From positions 1 to 64,000 of the forward strand of contig CAJCIP010000005.1 of assembly GCA_903970445.1 (NCBI GenBank): 64,000 nt of DNA. The letters run 5' to 3'. Positions 54,083 through 63,417 of this stretch are shown one piece after another. Each line of letters starts with the position of its first letter. Position 1 is the stretch's first letter. The notes under the pieces were generated by a model. The model did no database searches and was not told the DNA's origin. It was given only the letters and a program-made list of their open reading frames with translations. The stretch comes from Verrucomicrobia bacterium Tous-C9LFEB. GTDB taxonomy: Bacteria; Acidobacteriota; Terriglobia; Terriglobales; Acidobacteriaceae. The position numbers were made by a program, and so were the translations under genes.

Positions 54083-55702
54083 CTAGTTGGCGTGCTTCCC
54101 GCTTTCAACCCGCAGAACGACCAAACCCTGCTGTGGAACTGTCACGCTGAGCGTACCGCCGGCCAAATGCATATGCTCTGATGGAGAAGCTTTCCCGGCA
54201 GCCTGCAGGGTCTTTATCTGCTCTCGGCTTGGAGTGGCCGGCCGGCCCATCGCGTCGAAGGCCTTGATGACGTTGCCGTGCTCTTCATCGACGCGCCACA
54301 ATGTCACGGCAGCATTCTTGGCTACTCCTTCGAGCCTGAGGCTGAATGTTTTTGTAGTGCGCGGACCTGCCGGGGGGGGCGTGTAGGTCGCGCCAGTGCC
54401 GTCAGGTGGAGCGTAGTTCCAAAGAGCAATGGCGAAGGTCCCGTCGGCTGCCTTCGTTGCAAGCGCGTCGTCCGAGTCAAGCTTGATCCGCCGGTCGCCC
54501 AGTTCGTGCAGCGCTGCAAATACATTGAAGGCCGGTTTTGGAATGTTGTCGGCCGCGATCAGACCGAAGCCGCCATAAAAAGGGGTACGCACCACTCCCT
54601 GCTCATCGAACACATCGGAAAAAGACCAGTAGCTCATGCTTTGCGTCAAGCCGTCGCACTGGCCGATCGTGGTTGCCATCCAGGGTCCCATATACGCCGT
54701 GTCTGTCACGTTCGGCTCGTTCGCGTAGCTGGCGTTGTACTCGCTCCAGATGAGTGGAGTCTGCGGATACGGCGAGTTCACAATTTCTTCATGAACCTTC
54801 TTCACTGCCATGCAAACCAGCTTGTCACGTGGGATTTCGCCGGTACGGTGGAAGACATCCGGTACGCTGTCGTTGCCATAAACGTGAGTTGAGGCAAAGT
54901 CGACGGGAACGTTGTTGTCCTTGCAGTGCTTCAGGAACTCGCCGACCCATGCCGCCTGGGCCGTTGATGGTCCACCCACCTGAAGGCGCTTGTCTACAGC
55001 CTTCAAAGCACGCGCCGTGTGGTCATACAGCTCAAAGTAGGTTTTCTGCCTGGGATTGCCGCCCCAGAAGTCGAGGTTGGGCTCGTTCCACACTTCGAAC
55101 TTCCACTGAGAGACTTCATTGATTCCGTAACGCTCGATCAGGTGCTTTGCGAACGCTTGAATCATCGCGTCCCACCTCGCATAATCCGCAGGCGGCGAGA
55201 CATTCGGGTGATCCCAGAATGGATGAAGCTTTTGCGGGTCCGCGGCGAGCTTCTTCGGCATAAAGCTCAACTCAACGAAGGGCCGGACGCCGCGCTCCAG
55301 CAAGCCGTCATAAATCTGGTCGATGTAGGAGAAGTTGTAGATCCCAGCGTTGTCCGCCGCAGCGGTGGACGCCTTTGCCATCTGAGCAAACTGGACGGAT
55401 TGCCGGTCCGGGTCGTACAGCCCGACTTCGTCGCTGAAGATCTCGTGAAAGCGAACCGATTCAAACCCTGTTGCCTGCTTCACCGCGCTGAGATCGTCTC
55501 GGTAACTTTCGCGCAGCGCGAGGATCGCTCGCCCGGATCCAAATGTCTGTTCCCAGAAATGCGGGAATGGGGTCGTCTGGGCATGAGCGTCAATGGTGAT
55601 GTGTTCTTTCTCTTGGCCTCGCACAGCTGGCTCCGCAGCAATAAGTAGAAGTCCGGCAACAAGAAGAATCGGCACCGCGCGGAGGGAAAAAGGAATTTTC
55701 AT
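54083..55702 (-). CDS. GH39-family glycoside hydrolase (beta-xylosidase type)
   Basis: Secreted hydrolase of 539 residues from the ATG at 55702, with a signal peptide (VPILLVAGLLLIAAEPAVRG). The TIM barrel has the GH39 pattern HFWEQTFGSGRAILALR, RFHEIFSDEVGLY, acid/base Glu207 in EVWNEPNLDFWGG and nucleophile Glu321 in LIWSEYNAS. A C-terminal beta-sandwich (from about 430) follows. GH39 enzymes are mostly beta-xylosidases, with some iduronidases. The start at 55702 has AGGACTC before it; an upstream ATG adds a non-signal stretch. It lies 112 bp after the receptor gene, behind that gene's terminator. Confidence 0.87.
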   Translation of the reverse strand: MKIPFSLRAVPILLVAGLLLIAAEPAVRGQEKEHITIDAHAQTTPFPHFWEQTFGSGRAILALRESYRDDLSAVKQATGFESVRFHEIFSDEVGLYDPDRQSVQFAQMAKASTAAADNAGIYNFSYIDQIYDGLLERGVRPFVELSFMPKKLAADPQKLHPFWDHPNVSPPADYARWDAMIQAFAKHLIERYGINEVSQWKFEVWNEPNLDFWGGNPRQKTYFELYDHTARALKAVDKRLQVGGPSTAQAAWVGEFLKHCKDNNVPVDFASTHVYGNDSVPDVFHRTGEIPRDKLVCMAVKKVHEEIVNSPYPQTPLIWSEYNASYANEPNVTDTAYMGPWMATTIGQCDGLTQSMSYWSFSDVFDEQGVVRTPFYGGFGLIAADNIPKPAFNVFAALHELGDRRIKLDSDDALATKAADGTFAIALWNYAPPDGTGATYTPPPAGPRTTKTFSLRLEGVAKNAAVTLWRVDEEHGNVIKAFDAMGRPATPSREQIKTLQAAGKASPSEHMHLAGGTLSVTVPQQGLVVLRVESGKHAN

Positions 55703-55750
55703 GGAGAGTCCTAAGGGCGCGAACTTACCGTGCTGTACGCCTGACATTCG

Positions 55751-55797
55751 GTGAAACAGAAAAGAAAGGAGAGAGTATCCGAGTGGACACTCTCTCC
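55751..55797 (-). terminator. Intrinsic terminator after the TonB-dependent receptor gene
   Basis: GGAGAGAGT (55768-55776) and ACTCTCTCC (55789-55797) pair perfectly; TCC/GGA pairs continue the stem inside. On the minus strand the stem is followed by TTTCTTTTCTGTTT. It lies between the receptor stop and the GH39 start, so it may lower rather than stop expression of the hydrolases. Confidence 0.8.
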
Positions 55798-55814
55798 AGT
55801 TGACTCCGACAGGC

Positions 55815-58800
55815 TTAGAAGCTCAGTCGTGCTTGCATCTGCACCTGACGCCCAGCCAGACCGCCGCCAGATGTTCCGAAGACAGGGCTGGTGATGTCAT
55901 TGTTTATCCCCGGGCTTGGGTTGTCCTGATTGAAGACGTTGAATGCGTCCACTCTGAACTCAAGCCCTGTGCGCTCGCCCAGGTAGTGGTTAGGAATTCC
56001 GAATGATTTCGTCACAGTTGCATCAAGAGCCGAGTAACGCGGTCCGACGAAACTGTTGCGTGAAATTCCTGGTGTCGGGAAGAAGGTGACGGGGTTGGGA
56101 TAGGTGCTTGATGTGGAAGCAATGAAGGCAGGATCGTAGCTGTTGAAGTAGGCTTGGCCACCGCGGGAGAAGTTTGATCCGTAGCTCGTGGATTCGAACG
56201 ACTTCTTGCCGCCATCGCTTCCAGCACCGCCCACGTATTGTGTTGGACGAAGCGTTCCGTAACCGCTGCCTGTGTAATACGCATTGGTGCCGTAATTGCG
56301 CACAGGGGTCCATGGGAATCCTGTGTGTAAGTTGAAGATGCCACTGAGATTGAAGCCGTTCAGCAGAACCTTGCCTAAGGCGTTCGAGCCGTAATAGAAC
56401 TTCGGAGAATACAGCCCGTACACCTTGAAAGCTTTGTTCACATCGAAATCTGAACGCGCACGATTGTAGTAAGGCTGGTATGGATATGGATCCTCTTCAT
56501 ATGGCCCAGAATTATCGTCCATACTCCTGGCGTACGTGAAGCTCGCATCTACCGTAAAGTTGTGTGCATAGGTATGTTTCAGGTCCACGAGAAGCGCGTT
56601 GTAATTCGAGGCCCCGGAATCGCCGAAGTACTCGATGTATGGAGTAGCTGGGTTGAATGCATATCCACGAGCTTGCCCATAGACGTACAAATTTTCGTGG
56701 AAGATCAAGTGATGAGAGGAACTACCTTCGTAGCCAACACTGGCGATGAGATTGCGGCCAAGATCGTATTGCGTGTCCAACGAGTAGTGATGAACCTGCT
56801 GCGTGTGTAAGTTGTTGGGGTACGTCGTCAAATTAAAGCCGCCTGTTGTTGGGAGTCCGTTGGTTCCGTAACCGGTAATTGTGTTTGGATTGGCAGCGTA
56901 GCCGAACAGCGAATTTGAGTTTGCAGGTACGTTGTACTGGATGCGTGGATCTGCAGCGGTCGGAGTGCTTTGATCGAAGGCTGGCGAGACGGCATCGTTT
57001 GGGTTGTTCGAACCGTTCGCAGAGATCGCAATTTCTTCCTGGTTATAGTTGATGCCGTAGCCGCCTCGAAGAACGAATCGCTTCATGAACTCCGGGTTGT
57101 AGGCAAAGCCAAATTGGGGTCCGATGTTGTTTTTCTGTGGCGTCCACTCTTTGCCACCGCGAATCAGGGTGATTCCCGTGAAGGTAGTGGTGCCTGTCCC
57201 GAAGACAGCGTGAGGCAGATTATCCTGTTTCGAATATAGCGCGTCGAAATAGTTGTAACGAACTCCTACATTCACAGTAAGGCTAGGCGTGATTTTCCAG
57301 TCGTCCTGTACGAAACCGCCGTAAATCCATTCACGCATGTCGTAACGGTTGGAAAAGGGGATACCTGTGAAGCGATCAAAGGTGCCGCTCTCAGCATACG
57401 GAGCGTCATTTAGAAAATTCCAAACGTTGTAGAAGCTGAATTGTGGGCGAGCAGCGTAAACGGCATCCTGTAGATAGTGGAGCTGCGTCGCATCTGCTCC
57501 GAACTTGATCGTGTGATTGCGAATCACCTTCGTTGCCACATCCTTATAGCCGAATGTCCACTGATCCAAATGGCTTGGACCGGAAGCACCGAAGGCCTCA
57601 ATCCCTGCGTTCGGCAGTCCATTGATGCTATCCGTCGGCAATCCGAAGGGTGCCTGAGGGTTGTCTGTGACCTCGTTCCATCTCCAACCGGCAGCGTTTG
57701 CTCGCGCTTCATTCAAGAACGATGGTGAGAAAGTGTGATTGTAGATGACCGAAAACGCATCGTTGATTTGATTGTGATTCCACTGGTTGTAGCCGCGAGC
57801 GGGTCCGTTAATGTAGTGCTCTGTAACAGGTACCCAATAGATTGCGAAGGCGAGATGGTCCCTTTTTGTCACATCCGCGTCCAGACGACCGTTGTACTGG
57901 GTATTGGTCGTTGTGTTGGGAGTAGCTGTCTGGAACTGCGCGACGTCAGCGATACCATCAAGACCGCCTCCAATACCCGGTGCTGCGCTTGACACGTAGG
58001 TGGGATCTTGTGTGCCCTTTGCGGTCTTGAGGGGTGATCCAATGTCAATGCCTTGGCCAGCAATGGTGTTGCAATAGGTGCCTACCGCCAAGCCGGCGGT
58101 AGCACATGTTGTTGGCAGCAGTGTGGCGCCAACAGGAGAGTGCCCGCCAAACGTTGTGTACTTGTTTGAGATATAACCAGCCGGAGCCAAGCCGTCGAAT
58201 GCGTTTGTTTCGTACCAACCATTGTTCGTGTCCGTGGAACCAATTCGGATTGTTTCGTAAGCGAAGAACCCGAACAAACGGTTCTTCAAGAAAGGTCCTC
58301 CAATGCTTCCACCGATATCGTTATATCGAGCAGTATCCCGCACTAGACCGTGAGCAGCGGCGCGGTTCACATTGTTATTTGCAACACCAGGCCCCAAGGT
58401 AAACGGCAGAAGAGAACTGGGGCCGTTGTAGCGGTTGAAGGCGTTGAGGCCTGGCCGGGCAACGCGAAAAAAAGCGCTGCCATGAATCTGGTTCGTACCG
58501 CTCTTGGTCGTTACCTGCATGTTCGCGCCACTGAAGCGTCCGAACTCTGCGTCGTAACCGTTGCTGGTGATCTTGACGCTATCGATTGAGTCTTCATTGG
58601 GAGTAATGACAGTTGTACCGCCCCAGACTGCCGATGTGGTGCTAATACCGTCAATGTTGACGCTGTTGGTCTCGTATTGACCACCGTTCGCGAGCGTCTG
58701 CGGTCCGTTTTCCGTCGCGAAGGGACCCTGTGTGGAGCTCGAACCACCTGGACCCTGTGTTCCTGGTAAAGAGTTTGTGCTCCCGTTACCACTTCGCTGA

Positions 58801-59324
58801 CCATCTCCAAAAGCGCCGGGCGTAAGCTGCGCAAGCTGGAACACATCTCGGCCGGCGGACGGAAGATGCTGAATCTCGTTGCTCGAAATTGTCCCGCTGG
58901 TAGACGCTGTCGCAGTTTCCAGCGAGGGCATCGTGTCGGCATTCACGTCAACCGTTGTAGTCGCCGATCCAGCCTCGAGCTGAACGTTCACGTTGTTCGG
59001 CTGCTCAGGAATGATTGTGAGATCTGAGATGTTCTTAGTCTGAAAACCAGACACGGAAGCAGACAGTCTGAAGTGATCCGGCGGAAGAGCGTTGAACGAG
59101 TAGAAGCCGCTTTCATTCGAAGTTGCATTCAAGACTTTGCCGGTCTCCGTGTCTCTCAGCGTGAGCTTCGCATTGGGGATCACGGCACCCGTTGTGTCCG
59201 TGACAGTACCTGTTAGTGATGCGCGGAATTGGGCGTGCGCCGCGGCCGCTATCGACAGGGTGCAAACTGCCGCAAGCAGCAGCAGAGCGCGTGAGCGCAG
59301 GTTGAGAATCTTGGTGTAACGCAT
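55815..59324 (-). CDS. Oar-like TonB-dependent receptor with carboxypeptidase-regulatory domain
   Basis: Outer-membrane transporter of 1169 residues. Signal peptide (ALLLLAAVCTLSIAAAAHAQ); CarboxypepD_reg-like domain at about 35-120 (GTVTDTTGAVIPNAKLTL ... GFYSFNALPP); plug domain with LPSAGRDVFQLAQLTPG and IDSVKITSNGYDAEFGR; then a long beta-barrel ending in QMQARLSF, with the terminal Phe that outer-membrane proteins need. Acidobacteria hold many such paralogues, used for oligosaccharide uptake. The ATG at 59324 has GGAGG before it and a candidate promoter upstream. Its neighbours, two hydrolases and LacI, suggest a glycan substrate. Ligand specificity is unknown. Confidence 0.92.
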   Translation of the reverse strand: MRYTKILNLRSRALLLLAAVCTLSIAAAAHAQFRASLTGTVTDTTGAVIPNAKLTLRDTETGKVLNATSNESGFYSFNALPPDHFRLSASVSGFQTKNISDLTIIPEQPNNVNVQLEAGSATTTVDVNADTMPSLETATASTSGTISSNEIQHLPSAGRDVFQLAQLTPGAFGDGQRSGNGSTNSLPGTQGPGGSSSTQGPFATENGPQTLANGGQYETNSVNIDGISTTSAVWGGTTVITPNEDSIDSVKITSNGYDAEFGRFSGANMQVTTKSGTNQIHGSAFFRVARPGLNAFNRYNGPSSLLPFTLGPGVANNNVNRAAAHGLVRDTARYNDIGGSIGGPFLKNRLFGFFAYETIRIGSTDTNNGWYETNAFDGLAPAGYISNKYTTFGGHSPVGATLLPTTCATAGLAVGTYCNTIAGQGIDIGSPLKTAKGTQDPTYVSSAAPGIGGGLDGIADVAQFQTATPNTTTNTQYNGRLDADVTKRDHLAFAIYWVPVTEHYINGPARGYNQWNHNQINDAFSVIYNHTFSPSFLNEARANAAGWRWNEVTDNPQAPFGLPTDSINGLPNAGIEAFGASGPSHLDQWTFGYKDVATKVIRNHTIKFGADATQLHYLQDAVYAARPQFSFYNVWNFLNDAPYAESGTFDRFTGIPFSNRYDMREWIYGGFVQDDWKITPSLTVNVGVRYNYFDALYSKQDNLPHAVFGTGTTTFTGITLIRGGKEWTPQKNNIGPQFGFAYNPEFMKRFVLRGGYGINYNQEEIAISANGSNNPNDAVSPAFDQSTPTAADPRIQYNVPANSNSLFGYAANPNTITGYGTNGLPTTGGFNLTTYPNNLHTQQVHHYSLDTQYDLGRNLIASVGYEGSSSHHLIFHENLYVYGQARGYAFNPATPYIEYFGDSGASNYNALLVDLKHTYAHNFTVDASFTYARSMDDNSGPYEEDPYPYQPYYNRARSDFDVNKAFKVYGLYSPKFYYGSNALGKVLLNGFNLSGIFNLHTGFPWTPVRNYGTNAYYTGSGYGTLRPTQYVGGAGSDGGKKSFESTSYGSNFSRGGQAYFNSYDPAFIASTSSTYPNPVTFFPTPGISRNSFVGPRYSALDATVTKSFGIPNHYLGERTGLEFRVDAFNVFNQDNPSPGINNDITSPVFGTSGGGLAGRQVQMQARLSF

Positions 59325-59357
59325 ACAGCCTCCAAAGTTGAAACACACTACGAGTGC

Positions 59358-59394
59358 AGTCGATCTTTATCTCGCTGAGAAACTTGTTCGACAA
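59358..59394 (-). promoter_or_regulatory. Candidate sigma-70 promoter of the receptor gene
   Basis: On the minus strand, TTGTCG (59389-59394) and GATAAA (59366-59371) are separated by exactly 17 bases, giving a start near 59358 and a 34-base leader that holds GGAGG. The match to TTGACA/TATAAT is moderate. Confidence 0.45.
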
Positions 59395-59428
59395 GCCTCT
59401 GAGAACGTACTCGCATGAATACAGGTAA

Positions 59429-59442
59429 TGCAATCGATTGCG
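59429..59442. promoter_or_regulatory. Candidate LacI-family operator
   Basis: TGCAATCGATTGCG contains the perfect 12-bp palindrome GCAATCGATTGC, with the central CG and flanking AA/TT typical of LacI-family operators. It lies between the divergent receptor and lacI-type genes, about 105 bp and 94 bp from their starts, so the encoded regulator is the natural ligand. Confidence 0.65.
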
Positions 59443-59535
59443 CGAAACGAATAGTGACTCACCCGAACAAGGGCTGTCAAGCGTGTTTTTGTCGGCAGGG
59501 TATTCGCAAGGTAAGGTGTTAGAAACCCTCTGTCT

Positions 59536-60609
59536 ATGTCGCCTTCCGAAAAAGATCGACCGCCGCGCGCGACGAGTGCCAATCCTCTGCGCACTGCCGC
59601 CGCACCCGTAAGCCTGAAGACTGTGGCCGAACAGCTTGGCCTTTCCGTGGCTACGGTTTCGCGCGTGCTGTCAGCGGCGCCGGCTGCGCGCTCGATACCT
59701 AAGTCGACGCAGGACCGCATCTTTGCGGCAGCCGCTGAGTTGCAGTACCGGCCCAACCTTGTCGCGCGGTCGCTGCGCAGCCAGCGCAGCTTGACCGTGG
59801 GCGTTATTGTTCCCGAGGTGTCCGAAGGGTATGCGACGCTCGTGCTTAGCGGCATTGAGCAGCGTCTGATGAGTGCCGGCTTTTTCTACTTCCTGGTAAG
59901 CCATCATCATCGGCCTGAAATGATTGAGCAATGCCAGCAGATGCTGCTGGCGAGAGCCGTAGAAGGGCTGATCGCTATCGACACCCCGCTGACGCATCGC
60001 GCACCCGTACCGACGGTGACTGTGTCCGGGCATCACGAGCCGGATGGTGTCACGAATATTGTTTTGGACCACGGCCGGGCGGCGGAGCTCGCCATAACGC
60101 ACCTGATAGAGCTTGGGCATAAGTCGATCGCCTTCATCAAGGGGCAGGCTTTCAGCTCCGACACTGAAGACCGCTGGCGCGCCATCAAGCAGGCCATGGC
60201 GGCGCATGATCTGCGTATCGCGCCTGCGCTGGTTGCGAGGCTTGAGGGCCTTGAGCCCACGCACGATCCAGGCTATATCGCCACGAAAAAACTGCTCGCC
60301 TCTACGACGCGCTTCACTGCTCTTTTTGCTTTTAATGACACATCTGCAATCGGCGCGATCCGCGCGCTCCGCGAGAAAGGTTTGCGCGTGCCCCAGGATG
60401 TGTCGGTCGTCGGCTTCGACGACGTCCAATCCGCCGCATACCAGAACCCCGCATTGACGACCGTTCGGCAGCCCTTGCGGACCATGGGGATACTCGCTGC
60501 CGAGCAGCTTCTGGAGCAGATCGGCAGCACGACGAACCTCACGGTTCAGCAGATTACCGTCGCGCCTGAACTCGTCGTCCGCGAGTCAACGGCGAAACGC
60601 ACCACATAG
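59536..60609 (+). CDS. LacI-family transcriptional regulator
   Basis: DNA-binding regulator of 357 residues. After about 18 polar residues the helix-turn-helix is SLKTVAEQLGLSVATVSRVLS, with a hinge helix ending QYRPNLVARSLRSQRS. The periplasmic-binding-like effector domain follows (LTVGVIVPEVSEGYATLVLSGIEQ ... ALFAFNDTSAIGAIRALREKGLRVPQDVSVVGFDD, abbreviated). It is divergent from the TonB-dependent receptor, with a palindromic site between the two, so it probably controls the receptor/GH39/GH144 genes and itself in response to a sugar. Its stop is 3 bp from the convergent efflux gene. Confidence 0.93.
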   Translation: MSPSEKDRPPRATSANPLRTAAAPVSLKTVAEQLGLSVATVSRVLSAAPAARSIPKSTQDRIFAAAAELQYRPNLVARSLRSQRSLTVGVIVPEVSEGYATLVLSGIEQRLMSAGFFYFLVSHHHRPEMIEQCQQMLLARAVEGLIAIDTPLTHRAPVPTVTVSGHHEPDGVTNIVLDHGRAAELAITHLIELGHKSIAFIKGQAFSSDTEDRWRAIKQAMAAHDLRIAPALVARLEGLEPTHDPGYIATKKLLASTTRFTALFAFNDTSAIGAIRALREKGLRVPQDVSVVGFDDVQSAAYQNPALTTVRQPLRTMGILAAEQLLEQIGSTTNLTVQQITVAPELVVRESTAKRTT

Positions 60610-60612
60610 CGA

Positions 60613-62091
60613 TCACTGCGGCGGAAGCTGCGTTCGATCCCATCCTCCGCCCAGCGCCTTCACAAGCTGCACGGTCGCATCCATACGACGGCGAAGGATG
60701 TCTACATCGTTTCGCTCGTTCACCAAGGCTGAGTTCTGAGCGGTAATGACCTGCAGGTAGGTGTCGACGCCCCCGACGTAGCGATTGTTGTAAATCCGCT
60801 GGGACTCAAGAGCCGCTGCGGTAGCTTCTCGTTGTTGTTGCGCCTCGTCCTGCAACACGCGAAGCGCGGCGAGTTCATCTTCCACTTGCTGAAAAGCGTT
60901 CAGCACAGTCTGTTTGTAGTCGGCGGCATTGCGATCAAACTGCGCGATGGCTTCGTCCTTCACGCCCTTGCGCCGCCCTCCATCAAAGAACGTGTAGGCC
61001 AGCCCGGGGCCAAGCGAGTACACCACACCCGCCGGGCTGAAGAGCGACTGCACGGTAGTCGAACTCTGGTATCCGAGCGAGCCGCCCAACACGATTCCCG
61101 GGTAGTACGCCGCCTGTGCGATTCCTATTGCTTCATTACCTTCCGCAGCACGCCGCTCGGCAGCCGCTATATCGGGTCTTCGCTCTAGCAGTTGCGAGGG
61201 CAGGCCCGTGGGCAAGATTGGCGGCTGTGTGCTGACATCCAGCGGTGAAAACGGAATGCTAAAGTCCGCAGGCGCTTTGCCCAGCAGATTTGCGATAGCG
61301 TGCTCGGATTGCGCTCGTTGCACCGCCACATCCGCGGCCTCCACCTTCGCATCCTGCAACTGCGTTTCTGCCTGGGTCACGTCGGCCTTGATCGCCACGC
61401 CGCCGTTGTAGCGGTTGCTCGTAATGCGCAGAGCGTCCTGGTACTGTGCCACGGTGTCGTTCAGCAGCTTTTGCAGGCTGTCTGCCGTGCGGAGCTCGAA
61501 GTAGTCCACTGCCAGTTCGGTCTGCAGCGAAAGCACGATGTTGACGCGGTCAGCAAAAGACGCCTGCGCTTCTTCTTTGCCGGCAGCGATGTTGCGTCCG
61601 ACCTGCCCCCAGAGATCCACTTCGTAAGCGAGCTGCAGTGGGTACTGGAGTGTAGCGTTAGGGCTGTACGCGGGCGCGGGATTGAAGTAGGGCTGGTTGC
61701 GATTGAATCGTCCACCAGCCGTGGTGGAATCGAGACCGAGTGTAGGAAAGCGATCTGCTTTGCGCACTTTGATTTCTGCGCGGGCGGCACGAAGGTTGGC
61801 ATCGGCCTCGCGAAGCGTCTGGTTCGCGACCTCAACCTGCGGTTCCAACGCATTCAGGCCGGCGTCGCCAAACACGGTCCACCACGCGCCCCGGGGGATC
61901 GCGTCGATCGGTTTCGCAGGCACCCAATCTGCTAAGCCCGTGCTTACTTCCTTGTAAGCATCCGGGCCGGCTTCCTTATACGCCGGAGGCGCGGGCGCAT
62001 TGGGCACCACGTATTTTGGTCCAACGCGGCAGCCGCTCAGGCAAAGCAGCACGCAGACGGTTGCGGCAAGCGAAAGAAAGTTCCTGCTCAT
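60613..62091 (-). CDS. RND efflux outer-membrane lipoprotein (NodT/OprM family)
   Basis: TolC-like outer-membrane channel of 492 residues. The lipoprotein signal ends LCLSGC, with Cys21 as the lipid anchor. Two OEP repeats are seen, with WWTVFGDAGLNALEPQVEVANQ opening the first coiled coil, LAYEVDLWGQVGRNIAAG, and GLPSQLLERRPDIAAAERR between the repeats, all standard for NodT/OprM. Its ATG overlaps the adaptor stop (ATGA), so permease, adaptor and channel form one operon. The exported compound is unknown. Confidence 0.93.
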   Translation of the reverse strand: MSRNFLSLAATVCVLLCLSGCRVGPKYVVPNAPAPPAYKEAGPDAYKEVSTGLADWVPAKPIDAIPRGAWWTVFGDAGLNALEPQVEVANQTLREADANLRAARAEIKVRKADRFPTLGLDSTTAGGRFNRNQPYFNPAPAYSPNATLQYPLQLAYEVDLWGQVGRNIAAGKEEAQASFADRVNIVLSLQTELAVDYFELRTADSLQKLLNDTVAQYQDALRITSNRYNGGVAIKADVTQAETQLQDAKVEAADVAVQRAQSEHAIANLLGKAPADFSIPFSPLDVSTQPPILPTGLPSQLLERRPDIAAAERRAAEGNEAIGIAQAAYYPGIVLGGSLGYQSSTTVQSLFSPAGVVYSLGPGLAYTFFDGGRRKGVKDEAIAQFDRNAADYKQTVLNAFQQVEDELAALRVLQDEAQQQREATAAALESQRIYNNRYVGGVDTYLQVITAQNSALVNERNDVDILRRRMDATVQLVKALGGGWDRTQLPPQ

Positions 62092-63371
62092 TGCTTTGCT
62101 GCTCCTGTTGATCGTGGCGCGATGCTGGCGATGCGGACAGGCTGACCCTCCGCCAGAGAATCGGCTGGGTCCAGAATGATTTCGTCACCGGGCTGCAGGC
62201 CCGCAGAGATGGTCACCGTGCTGCCGTTGTCTTTGCCGATGGTCACCGGTTGGAGATGAACGCGGCCGTTCTGCACGAGTCCAACGCGAAGCCCTTCAGC
62301 CCGGAAGAGCAGCGTGTTTGCAGGAACTCCCAGCGTGTGTTCGCCTTGCGGCAGCGCGAAATGAGCAAACACGTACGCGCCTGGCAACAGCTTGCCTTCC
62401 GCATTGTCGACATCCACTTCTACGTTCAACGTTCGCGAAGACTGGTCGATGGCACTGGAGTTACGCGTCAGGCTTCCATAGAACGTTTGCCCCGGATACT
62501 CATCAAGCGTCAGACCAACCTGCTCACCGTCATGAACTGCGGGCGCATACACTTCCGGCACAGCGACGAACACACGCAGCTTGCCCGTTGCTGCGATACG
62601 GAATAGATCTCGCGGCTGCGCGCTGCCCGAGCCCGCGTCGATCAGCGCACCAATATCTGTGTTTCGTGCTGTCACTACACCACTGAAAGGAGCGTAGATG
62701 CGCTCGAAGGATTGCAACTGCTGCAAACGGCGAACATTCGCTTCCGCCGCATCCACTGCGGCCTTTTTCGCTTGCGCACCGCTTACGGCGACGTCGGTCT
62801 CCTGCTTCGAGACCGAATCCTGCTTCAGCAGATTCTGGTAGCGCTCAGATGTCGTGTTTGCGAGGTTGAGATCCGCTTGCGCGCTCTTGAGGTTTGCTTG
62901 AGACACCTGAAGCTGCTCATCAATCTCAGGCGTTTCAATCACAGCCATCAACTGCCCTTTGACGACGCGCTGACCGATGTCGACGTAAAAGGCCTTCAGA
63001 TAGCCATTGGTGCGGGCGTAGATCGGCGTGTCGTTGAACGCTTGCGTGTTACCGGGCAAAGCAATCTCGGTTTGCACGCCCGTTGTGTTCGGACGAACTA
63101 CATTTACCGAGAGCGTTGCGCTATCGCGTGTGTTTTCTTCCAGACGGTGCTGAGCAGACGCCCGCGAAAGTATCCCAAATACAATTACGCCTGCCGCAAG
63201 GATCACAACAGCTCCGATCACAAGCCACAGACCAGGAGAAATTCCGCCACTACTTGCCGGTTGAGCGTGTGGGGGATTGGGATGCCCGGCCAGAGGCATC
63301 TGCTGAGACGGAGAGCGTCCGGCGTTGTCTACGGATGCCGCCGTCATGTCGGTGTTGATGTTGGTTGCCAC
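62088..63371 (-). CDS. RND efflux periplasmic adaptor (membrane fusion protein)
   Basis: Bridges the inner-membrane pump and the outer-membrane channel, 427 residues. One N-terminal membrane anchor (GLWLVIGAVVILAAGVIVFGIL at about 46-68) follows a Pro/Gln-rich cytoplasmic start. Lipoyl halves YLKAFYVDIGQRVVKGQLMA and YAPFSGVVTARNTDIGALID flank a coiled coil. Beta-barrel and membrane-proximal domains follow. The start is GTG at 63371 with GGAG about ten bases ahead; an inner ATG (MTAAS) is possible. There is no lipobox. Confidence 0.91.
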   Translation of the reverse strand: MATNINTDMTAASVDNAGRSPSQQMPLAGHPNPPHAQPASSGGISPGLWLVIGAVVILAAGVIVFGILSRASAQHRLEENTRDSATLSVNVVRPNTTGVQTEIALPGNTQAFNDTPIYARTNGYLKAFYVDIGQRVVKGQLMAVIETPEIDEQLQVSQANLKSAQADLNLANTTSERYQNLLKQDSVSKQETDVAVSGAQAKKAAVDAAEANVRRLQQLQSFERIYAPFSGVVTARNTDIGALIDAGSGSAQPRDLFRIAATGKLRVFVAVPEVYAPAVHDGEQVGLTLDEYPGQTFYGSLTRNSSAIDQSSRTLNVEVDVDNAEGKLLPGAYVFAHFALPQGEHTLGVPANTLLFRAEGLRVGLVQNGRVHLQPVTIGKDNGSTVTISAGLQPGDEIILDPADSLAEGQPVRIASIAPRSTGAAKQ

Positions 63372-63417
63372 TATGTTCCATCTCCAGAATCTTTATCTAT
63401 GCGTTGGCGTGAACAGG

